From: an uncultured Prevotella sp.
GTDB taxonomy: Bacteria; Bacteroidota; Bacteroidia; Bacteroidales; Bacteroidaceae
Direction of reading: 5' to 3'
Assembly: GCA_900314365.1 (NCBI GenBank)
Contig: OMVH01000223.1
Span: 1 to 15,197 of the forward strand
Length of the DNA: 15,197 bases
Made by a program: the position numbers and the translations under genes. Positions 6,429 to 13,201 of this stretch are shown here, piece by piece (position 1 is the stretch's first letter; each line of letters starts with the position of its first letter). Under the pieces are notes generated by a model, which saw only the letters and a program-made list of their open reading frames with translations, was not told the DNA's origin and made no database searches.

Positions 6429-9094
6429 CTCCAGACCCCAGTCAACAGAAGGTCATAAGTATCAGTAGCGGGCACCATCTGGTGCTCGCGCCGCCAGGAT
6501 GCGGCAAAACTCAGATACTCGCAGAAAGGCTACGCCGGGCTCATGAGCACGGCGTAGCTTATAGTGATATGCTGTGTCTGACCTTCACCAATAGGGCTGC
6601 ACGCGGTATGCGCGACCGCATAAAAAGTCAAATTGGCGGTGACCATGATGCTGATGTCTTTGTGGGCAATGTCCACCGCTTCTGTTCTAAATTCCTTTTT
6701 GAAGAAGGCCTCGTGCCTGCCGGTGCCACAGTTATCGACGACGACGATGCTATCAGCATCCTCTCACGCTTCACCGGACAGGACGAAGAGCTGACGCGCA
6801 AGAACCGCAATTTGAAGCAGGGCTGTACCGTAGCCGTACATCTTGCGGCATTCATGCACCAGATAATGCACCGTCACCCACGGGAGCTTCGCCTCCACCC
6901 CGAATGCATGGATGGCGATGATATCAGGGCCATGCGCGAAATCTGTGCCATACAGCGCATGGACTTCACGGCTGATACGATGACAGACATCTATCTGCAC
7001 ACCGACTTCTATCGTGATGCTGCCAACAGTCAGGCCTACCCCATTTCCATGCACCAGACTGTAAGCGCCCTACTCGACAAGATGTCACTGGCCAGAAACT
7101 ACGAAAAATACAAACAGGACAACGCGCTGCTCGACTTCGAGGATTTGCTGCTGCTGACCTACGATGCCGTGAGCAAAAAGCCCAAGGGTACGTACAAGAC
7201 TTACAGCTGGGTGCAAGTCGACGAAGTACAGGACCTTAATCCACTTCAACTGACCATTGTTGACTATTTCACTAATGACGACCATCCCACCGTTGTCTAC
7301 CTTGGCGACGAGCAGCAAGCCATATTCTCCTTCATGGGAGCCCGTTTGGAAACGCTCGAAAAGCTCAAAGAGAGATGCGCGGGAAACATACACCGGCTCG
7401 ACGAGAACCATCGTTCGCCACGCTATATGCTCAGAGTACTGAACACCTACGCCACGGACATACTTGGCATTAGCCCCGAGCTTCTGCCTTCTACCACTGA
7501 CCAGTCGGAAGCCCGGGAAGGCGATCTCGTGATACTGACGGGAAACACTATTGACGACGAGTACCAACTTGTGAGCGAGAAAGCAGCAACATTGAAACAG
7601 AACTACCCCACGGAGACCACGGCCATCATAGTGAATTCGAATGCCGACGCAGAGATTCTGAGCAGTAGGCTGCAGGACCTCGGCGTGAGCCATTTCAAAA
7701 TATCCGGTGACGATGTCTTCACCTCACCGGGAGTGAAGCTGCTCCTCTCTCATCTCTGTCTCCTGGGCAATGAAAGCTGTTTCATGGCCTGGGCCCATCT
7801 CGTGAAAGGACTGCATGTGTTCGAGACCAATGTGGCTGCACGCAATTTTGTCAGAGCGACCATGCAGCACGGTCTGCTTCCTTCGGACTATCTGCGCAAT
7901 GACGGACTCACCTACGTGCAGGATTTCGTCAACCGTTACGGTTCTGAAGAGATTGTAGTGTTCGACACTGAGACCACCGGTCTCGATGTACTCGAGGACG
8001 ACATTCTGCAGATTGCAGCCGTGAAAGTCAGAGACGGACAGAAGGTGGAAGGCTCAGAGTTTACTGTCTACATGCGCTCCAGCCGTCCAATTCCAGCTAA
8101 ACTCGGCAACATCGACAATCCCATTATTGAGGAGATGAAGCATGTGGACACGGTCAGCCATGAGCAGGGACTGCGGGCATTCATCGACTACGCCGGAAAA
8201 GCAACACTGATTGGACACAATGTCAACTTTGACTATCAGATTCTCTCTGCCAACCTCCGCCGCTACCTGCCGGGAACGAACCTCAGCGAATTGCATCCTG
8301 TCTACCTTGACACACTAAAGCTTGCACGAATGCTTTGGCCTGGACTGAAGAACTATAAGCTGAAGTCGTTGCTCGAAGAGTTCCATCTCGAAGGGCATAA
8401 CACCCATTTGGCCGACGCTGATGTCGAAGCCACGGTTTACTTAGCCAATCATTGTTTTGCGCAGTCAAAGGCTATCTTACCCGCCCAACAGTCGTTCCTC
8501 CAGCGTAACAACATTGTGAATCGAAGCCGCGACCTCAAGAGGAAATATGCCGCAGTGTGGGAGAAAGCAAGGGCCCGGCGTTTTGTTCCCGACCCAGATG
8601 CGCTCGTGCATGAGGCTGAGCGTTTTTATGCCTTCACCCTTACACACAAGTACATCGAAGAGGTTCCGAAGATGCGCTACATCCTTCGCTATCTCTCCAC
8701 CTGTCTCATTGATTCCACAAAAGAGAAAACCTTAGAGGCTCAGCTCAGTGCACACTTCATGGAGATAAACACCCTGAAGGAAGCTGACCTGTGCAGTGGC
8801 GACGTAGTAGACGAGCGCATCTACGTCACCACCATCCACAAGGCCAAGGGTCTCGAATTCGATAATGTCATCGTCTTCGATGCCGTCGAAGGGCGCATTC
8901 CCAATTATTTCAACCGCGAGAATAAGGCTCTCTTAGCAGAAGACGCACGCAAATTCTACGTGGCTCTCTCGCGGGCCCGCCGTCGAATCACAGTAGCAGC
9001 CTCAGCAATGACCTTCGACTATCATAATCAGCCGCGTCCAAGGTCGCTGACACGTTTCATGGGACCACTGATGAAATTCTTCAGTGCCCAATAG
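6425..9094 (+). CDS. UvrD/Rep-type superfamily 1 helicase with an internal DEDDh exonuclease domain
   Basis: Predicted ATP-dependent 3'-5' DNA helicase fused to a DnaQ-like exonuclease, 889 residues from the GTG chosen here. Helicase motifs in order: Walker A APPGCGKT (about 22-29), Ia LTFTNRAA, the LLDFEDLL block, motif II DEVQD (266-270), motif III GDEQQAIFSFMG, motif IV region DENHRS, then after a long gap motif V TIHKAKGLEF (803-812) and motif VI with R842 and ALSRAR (847-852). In the gap, about 508-680, sits a complete exonuclease domain: FDTETTG with D514/E516, GHNVNFD, and HLADAD with H661/D666. The nuclease therefore lies between the two halves of the second RecA-like domain and is not at an end, as it is in RecB or AddA. 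The GTG at 6425 overlaps the upstream stop (GTGA). An in-frame TTG at 6392 is possible but would overlap 37 bases; the first internal ATG lies beyond Walker A. Likely role in DNA repair or restart. Confidence 0.9.
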   Translation: MTPDPSQQKVISISSGHHLVLAPPGCGKTQILAERLRRAHEHGVAYSDMLCLTFTNRAARGMRDRIKSQIGGDHDADVFVGNVHRFCSKFLFEEGLVPAGATVIDDDDAISILSRFTGQDEELTRKNRNLKQGCTVAVHLAAFMHQIMHRHPRELRLHPECMDGDDIRAMREICAIQRMDFTADTMTDIYLHTDFYRDAANSQAYPISMHQTVSALLDKMSLARNYEKYKQDNALLDFEDLLLLTYDAVSKKPKGTYKTYSWVQVDEVQDLNPLQLTIVDYFTNDDHPTVVYLGDEQQAIFSFMGARLETLEKLKERCAGNIHRLDENHRSPRYMLRVLNTYATDILGISPELLPSTTDQSEAREGDLVILTGNTIDDEYQLVSEKAATLKQNYPTETTAIIVNSNADAEILSSRLQDLGVSHFKISGDDVFTSPGVKLLLSHLCLLGNESCFMAWAHLVKGLHVFETNVAARNFVRATMQHGLLPSDYLRNDGLTYVQDFVNRYGSEEIVVFDTETTGLDVLEDDILQIAAVKVRDGQKVEGSEFTVYMRSSRPIPAKLGNIDNPIIEEMKHVDTVSHEQGLRAFIDYAGKATLIGHNVNFDYQILSANLRRYLPGTNLSELHPVYLDTLKLARMLWPGLKNYKLKSLLEEFHLEGHNTHLADADVEATVYLANHCFAQSKAILPAQQSFLQRNNIVNRSRDLKRKYAAVWEKARARRFVPDPDALVHEAERFYAFTLTHKYIEEVPKMRYILRYLSTCLIDSTKEKTLEAQLSAHFMEINTLKEADLCSGDVVDERIYVTTIHKAKGLEFDNVIVFDAVEGRIPNYFNRENKALLAEDARKFYVALSRARRRITVAASAMTFDYHNQPRPRSLTRFMGPLMKFFSAQ

Positions 9095-9121
9095 AATTAC
9101 GAGTACAAAAAAACAGAACAA

Positions 9122-10018
9122 ATGGACAAACATATTCTTCAAGGCCATGCCGCCGTTTTCCTTGCCAACACCATCTTCGGGCTCGGTGTCCCCGTGACAG
9201 CCCTGCTTCTCACCCAGTGGGTGACTCCGATGGGCTACATGCTCACACGTTGTGTAGGTGCCGCCATCATCTTCTGGATAATATCTCTGTTCACACCCAA
9301 AGAGAAGGTTGCCGGCCGCGACCTTGTGGTCATTATTGTTGGTGGCCTGCTCGGCTTTGTCATCTCCCAGACACTCACCGCCTGGGCCCTCGTCTACACG
9401 ACGCCGGTCTACTATTCGCTGATTGCCACGCTCACTCCCGTTGCCACAATGGCTCTCTCGGCCATGGTGCTGCATGAGGAGATCAATGGCAGAGGGATGG
9501 CCGGCCTGTTGCTCGGCATCGCCGGTGCCATCCTTTTAGTGGTAAAGAATGCTACCTCGGGGACAGGAAAGAACGATCTTTTCGGCATAGTTCTCACTCT
9601 ATTGAGCTTGCTCACTTGGGTCATCTACCTCATCGTGACACGCAAGGTGTCGACCCGCTACAGTGCCGTGACCCAAATGAAATGGGTGTTTCTCGCATCG
9701 TCAGTCGCCGTGCTGCCTTTTGCTTTCCCCGAGTTAGGACAGCAGAAGCTCTATTCCTCAGCCTGCGAATGGACGGGAATAGCTGAGATGGTATTCATCG
9801 TAGTCTTTGCTACCGTCGCAGGCTACTTTGCCATCCCCTTCGCCATGCGTTATCTCAGTGCCACAACAGTGAGCATCTACACCAACCTGCAACCTGTAGT
9901 GGCTTCCGTGATAGCCATCTGCATCGGTCAGGACACGCTCACATGGGACAAGCCCGTGAGCGGCATACTCGTGCTGCTCAGCGCCTGGATAGTGACTCAG
10001 AATGTAGTGAAGCGATGA
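9122..10018 (+). CDS. EamA-family (DMT superfamily) permease
   Basis: Inner-membrane protein of 298 residues, the standard length for ten-helix drug/metabolite transporters of the EamA type. Two homologous halves are visible: about residues 8-140 and 150-296, each with about five hydrophobic segments. The second half contains the typical ending where a conserved proline-poor segment (YLSATTVSIYTNLQPVVAS) leads into the last two helices. Family members export or import amino acids, nucleosides or other small metabolites; nothing here identifies the substrate. The ATG lies 27 bases after the helicase stop with no promoter or terminator between, so it is likely the third gene of the same transcript. 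No Shine-Dalgarno sequence; an A-rich leader precedes the start. Confidence 0.9.
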   Translation: MDKHILQGHAAVFLANTIFGLGVPVTALLLTQWVTPMGYMLTRCVGAAIIFWIISLFTPKEKVAGRDLVVIIVGGLLGFVISQTLTAWALVYTTPVYYSLIATLTPVATMALSAMVLHEEINGRGMAGLLLGIAGAILLVVKNATSGTGKNDLFGIVLTLLSLLTWVIYLIVTRKVSTRYSAVTQMKWVFLASSVAVLPFAFPELGQQKLYSSACEWTGIAEMVFIVVFATVAGYFAIPFAMRYLSATTVSIYTNLQPVVASVIAICIGQDTLTWDKPVSGILVLLSAWIVTQNVVKR

Positions 10019-10069
10019 AGTTAGCCTGGCTGTTCCTGCATTGACATTAGGGGACCAATCTCTAAACAG

Positions 10070-10130
10070 AAAAAAGCCTTCACCACCGGACCACTGTCCC
10101 AAAGGACATCATCCATGATGGTGAAGACTT
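10070..10130 (-). terminator. Branched terminator at the end of the amino-sugar operon
   Basis: CTTCACCA (10078-10085) pairs with TGGTGAAG (10119-10126), extended by AAG/CTT after one mismatch. Between the arms lie two small hairpins, TGTCC/GGACA and CATC/GATG, so the RNA could fold as a cloverleaf-like branch. On the - strand the stem is followed by TTTTTT (complement of 10070-10075), which fits an intrinsic terminator for the operon ending at 10157. On the + strand the following bases are only weakly T-rich, so termination of the EamA transcript is less certain. Confidence 0.7.
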
Positions 10131-10156
10131 ATTCTATTGAGAATCAGAGTCTATAC

Positions 10157-12148
10157 TCATACCGGCTTATACTCCACGAAAGCCTCCATAGCCTCGTAGC
10201 AGGCCAGACCGAGGTCATCGTAGAGTTGTGCCGTACCGCGGTTGCGGTCCTCAGCACGCTGCCAGAAGAGGCGCTCGTCGTTGCCTAAGAAAGGAGCGCT
10301 CTCCATCTGTGAGGAATGCTTGAGAATGGCATTGCGCTTTGCACGAAGCTCTTCCGGCGACATAGGAACGCACATCTCGATGTTCTCAATTTCCCACTCA
10401 GCCCAGGCTCCACGATACATCCAGATGCGGCAATCCTTGAGCCACTCAGCGTGAGCATCCTTTTCGAGGTCGATGGCTGCAAGCACAGCATCGGTGCACT
10501 TACGGTGAGTGCCGTGAGGATCGGCGAGGTCACCAGCCACAAATATCTCGTGAGGCTTCACCTCCTGAAGCAGATGGCGCACAATCTCAACATCCTTCTC
10601 TGTCATCGGAAGCTTTTCGATACGACCGCTCTCGTAGAAAGGAAGGTCGAGGAAATGTACGTGGTCAAGCGGGATGTTGTTGTAAGTACAGGCCGTACGT
10701 GCCTCACCGCGGCGTATAAGTCCCTTGATGGTGCGCACGTCGAGGGTATCCATATCGCCCTCCTTCTTGTTGGCGAGGAACTCCTTGATGTCAGCATACA
10801 TCTTCTTAATGGTCTCGTCCTTGTCTTTCATAAAGATTTGGTTGAAGCCATTCACGAAGTGCATAAAGCGTGTCACTTCCTCGTCGTTGACAGCGATGTT
10901 ACCCGATGTCTCGTAGGCCACATGCAGATCGTGCCCCTGCTTCACCAGCCTCTGAATGGTGCCACCCATTGAGATGACATCGTCATCGGGATGCGGAGAG
11001 AAGACGATGATGCGCTTGGGGAACGGCTTGGCACGCTCAGGACGATAGGTATCGTCGGCATTGGGCTTGCCACCGGGCCATCCGGTAATGGTGTGCTGCA
11101 GGTCGTTGAAAATCTTGATGTTGGCATTATAAGCCGAGCCATAGAGAGCAAGGAGTTCGGAGAGTCCGTTCTCGTTGTAGTCCTTGTTTGTAAGCTTCAG
11201 AATGGGCTTATGCGTCACTTGACAGAGCCATACAAGGGCTGCTCGAGTGAGCTTGTCCGTCCACTTGCAGCTTGTGACGAGCCACGGATGGACGATGCGC
11301 GTGAGCTTTCCAGCTGCCGGCAGGTCGATGACGACGTGGGCATTGTTGTGAGTCTGCAGGAAGGAAGCAGGGATGGCATCGGAGACATGCTCCTCGACGG
11401 TCTTCTGGATGATGTCAGCTTTCTCCTCGCCCCATGCGGTGAGGAAAATCTTACGGGCCGAGAGAATGTCGGACATACCGAGGGTGATGGAGCATGGGGG
11501 CACGGGCTCCTGAGAACCGAAGCTGAGTGTCATCTCCTCACGACTCGTTGCATCGATGAGAATCAGACGGGCTGAGGACGTGATGGAGCTACCGGGCTCG
11601 TTGGTGGCCACATTGCCGATACGGCCGATACCTAAGAGCATGATGTCGATGCCTCCGAAGGTCTCGATGCGCTGCTCATAGAGGCGGCACTGCGTCTGGA
11701 CGTTCTCCTGAGCCACCGTTCCGTCGAGCGAGTAGATGTTCTGCTCGGGAATATCGATGTGGCTGAGGAAGCGGTCGCGCAACTGTGCAATGGCACTGTG
11801 CTTACTGTCCTTCTGGAGGGGGAAATACTCATAGGCGTTGAAGACAACGACATTTCTGAAACTCACCTGCTTCTGCTCATAGCGTGCGATGAGCTCGTTG
11901 AATACCGGTGTGAGCGACTGGCCCGTTCCAAGACCCAGCACACAATACTTGCCGAGCTGTTCCTTGGCCTTTATCTCATTGACGATGGCATCAGCGATGT
12001 TCTTTGCGCCATCCTCTATCTTGGGGAAGATGTCGGTAGGAATCTTCTCCATACGTGTAATCTCGGAGCGATCTACAGCCGACTTGGGGGCATAGAACTT
12101 CTCCGGCACTTTGTTCAATACGATTTGCGAACTTAAATGTAGTCTCAT
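10157..12148 (-). CDS. NagB-like pseudo-deaminase fused to a PIG-L/LmbE deacetylase domain
   Basis: Cytoplasmic two-domain protein, 663 residues. About 40-290 is homologous to glucosamine-6-phosphate deaminase, including the GLGTGQS phosphate-loop region (71-78). However, its catalytic positions are changed. FNMDEY of active NagB reads FNAYEY (103-108), replacing D72 by Y106. GPDGHIAFNEP reads GRIGNVATNEP, replacing D141 by I177 and H143 by N179; only E148 (E184) remains. Deamination is therefore unlikely. Residues about 377-600 form a PIG-L/LmbE zinc-dependent N-deacetylase domain with PHPDDD (385-390; H386 and D389 as expected metal ligands) and DPHGTH (543-548; H548 as third ligand). A linker of about 85 residues (290-377) matches neither domain. 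The gene lies 33 bases downstream of canonical nagB and is evidently co-transcribed. It is often labelled glucosamine-6-phosphate deaminase, but deacetylation of an N-acetylated sugar, perhaps regulated by the NagB-like half, is the better guess. Confidence 0.8.
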   Translation of the reverse strand: MRLHLSSQIVLNKVPEKFYAPKSAVDRSEITRMEKIPTDIFPKIEDGAKNIADAIVNEIKAKEQLGKYCVLGLGTGQSLTPVFNELIARYEQKQVSFRNVVVFNAYEYFPLQKDSKHSAIAQLRDRFLSHIDIPEQNIYSLDGTVAQENVQTQCRLYEQRIETFGGIDIMLLGIGRIGNVATNEPGSSITSSARLILIDATSREEMTLSFGSQEPVPPCSITLGMSDILSARKIFLTAWGEEKADIIQKTVEEHVSDAIPASFLQTHNNAHVVIDLPAAGKLTRIVHPWLVTSCKWTDKLTRAALVWLCQVTHKPILKLTNKDYNENGLSELLALYGSAYNANIKIFNDLQHTITGWPGGKPNADDTYRPERAKPFPKRIIVFSPHPDDDVISMGGTIQRLVKQGHDLHVAYETSGNIAVNDEEVTRFMHFVNGFNQIFMKDKDETIKKMYADIKEFLANKKEGDMDTLDVRTIKGLIRRGEARTACTYNNIPLDHVHFLDLPFYESGRIEKLPMTEKDVEIVRHLLQEVKPHEIFVAGDLADPHGTHRKCTDAVLAAIDLEKDAHAEWLKDCRIWMYRGAWAEWEIENIEMCVPMSPEELRAKRNAILKHSSQMESAPFLGNDERLFWQRAEDRNRGTAQLYDDLGLACYEAMEAFVEYKPV

Positions 12149-12181
12149 GTTACCTTGATTTGCTATGTTGTAGAGTACTCG

Positions 12182-12973
12182 TTATAAATTGTCCTTCTCT
12201 ATGTCCTTGAAGTATTTGTACGTGCCTACACGCAGCTCGTCGGCAGCAGCCTCGTCGGCAACGATGACGGCGTGCTGATGGGTCTGAAGGGCGCTGATGG
12301 TCCACTGCTGGGTTACAGGACCTTCGACGGCTGCCTGAAGAGCGCGGGCCTTGTGGTGGCCGTTGACGAGAATCATCACCTCGCGGGCATCCATCACAGT
12401 GCCAACACCCACGGTAAGCGCATGCTTGGGCACCTTGTTGACATCGCCCTCGAAGAAGCGCGAGTTGGCGATGATGGTATCTGTAGTGAGAGTTTTTACG
12501 CGTGTGCGTGACGTGAGCGAAGAGAAAGGCTCGTTGAAGGCTATATGTCCGTCGGGACCTATACCACCGATGAAGAGGTCGATGCCACCGGCCTCAGTTA
12601 TCATTTCCTCATAGTGGCGGCACTCAGCCTCCAGGTCTGCAGCATTTCCATTAAGGATATGAACGTTCTCCTTCGGACAGTCGATGTGGTCGAAGAGATT
12701 GCGGGCCATGAATGAGTGATAGCTTTCGGGATGACTCTCGGGCAGCCCTACATACTCATCCATATTGAAAGTCAATACATTGCGGAACGACACACGGCCC
12801 TCCTTGTTGGCCTTCACCAAGGCAGCATACATGCCTTCAGGAGAGGAGCCTGTGGGGAGACCAAGCACAAACTTGTGGTCGGGAGTGGGATTGAAATCAT
12901 TGATTCGCTTAATTACATGCTCAGCTGCCCACTGGGACAGCGATGCATAATCAGGTTCAATTATTAGTCTCAT
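12182..12973 (-). CDS. nagB: Glucosamine-6-phosphate deaminase
   Basis: Cytoplasmic enzyme converting glucosamine-6-phosphate to fructose-6-phosphate and ammonia, the last step of amino-sugar use. The protein is 263 residues from the ATG chosen here, close to the 266 of E. coli NagB, and residue numbering coincides with E. coli. Catalytic D72 (FNMDEYVGL), D141, H143 and E148 (GPDGHIAFNEP) are all present. So are R172 (ANSRFF) and K208, which contact the phosphate. Residues of the E. coli allosteric GlcNAc-6-P site, S151, S152, R158, K160 and Y254, are also kept, suggesting activation by GlcNAc-6-P. The reading frame continues upstream to a TTG at 13033, but that would place the promoter inside the gene; MRLI at 12973 matches the family N-terminus. 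First gene of a two-gene operon with the downstream NagB-like/PIG-L fusion. Confidence 0.96.
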   Translation of the reverse strand: MRLIIEPDYASLSQWAAEHVIKRINDFNPTPDHKFVLGLPTGSSPEGMYAALVKANKEGRVSFRNVLTFNMDEYVGLPESHPESYHSFMARNLFDHIDCPKENVHILNGNAADLEAECRHYEEMITEAGGIDLFIGGIGPDGHIAFNEPFSSLTSRTRVKTLTTDTIIANSRFFEGDVNKVPKHALTVGVGTVMDAREVMILVNGHHKARALQAAVEGPVTQQWTISALQTHQHAVIVADEAAADELRVGTYKYFKDIEKDNL

Positions 12974-13003
12974 AAAAAGGATTACTAAAATATTTTCTCT
13001 AGG

Positions 13004-13035
13004 CAAAGTTACTTCAAAAAGAATTAACGGCAAAA
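13004..13035 (-). promoter_or_regulatory. Bacteroidetes-type promoter of the nagB operon
   Basis: On the - strand TTTTG (complement of 13031-13035) and TAACTTTG (complement of 13004-13011) are 19 bases apart, matching the -33/-7 consensus. Transcription would begin near 12998, about 25 bases before the nagB ATG at 12973. Its position also argues against the longer reading frame that starts further upstream. Confidence 0.7.
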
Positions 13036-13167
13036 CAAATGACCAACTAATTTTGGAACGAAATCTACATTTATAACCTTTTAATAAATAACGACAAATT
13101 TAGCCGCTGAGGAATCCGTTCATTTCACTTTTTAGCAATTTCCTATAAAGTTCTCAATAAAAAGAAG

Positions 13168-13175
13168 TAATTTTG
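13168..13175 (+). promoter_or_regulatory. -7 promoter element of the alpha-galactosidase gene
   Basis: TAATTTTG fits TAnnTTTG and lies 26 bases before the ATG at 13202. No good TTTG is seen 19-20 bases upstream, so the -33 element is weak and the promoter may need an activator. The 228 bases between the two divergent genes (12974-13201) are AT-rich and hold no other gene. Confidence 0.5.
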
Positions 13176-13201
13176 CACTTGCAAACCAATAATACCTAAC
13201 G

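Noticed and set aside
6425..9094. Helicase as part of an anti-phage defence island
   Set aside because: Helicase-nuclease fusions can be defence genes, but the neighbours are housekeeping-type transporters and there are no other defence genes in the window.
10991..11575. A 194-codon open frame on the + strand
   Set aside because: Opposite the NagB-like/PIG-L fusion; no motifs or promoter.
10157..12148. Two separate genes joined by a sequencing error
   Set aside because: The frame is continuous with a long, non-random connecting segment and no stop codon or start-like site between the domains, so a true fusion is more likely.
12974..13033. Longer N-terminus for NagB starting at a TTG
   Set aside because: The extra 20 residues match nothing in the family, would begin within the predicted promoter, and would break the exact numbering match with E. 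coli NagB.
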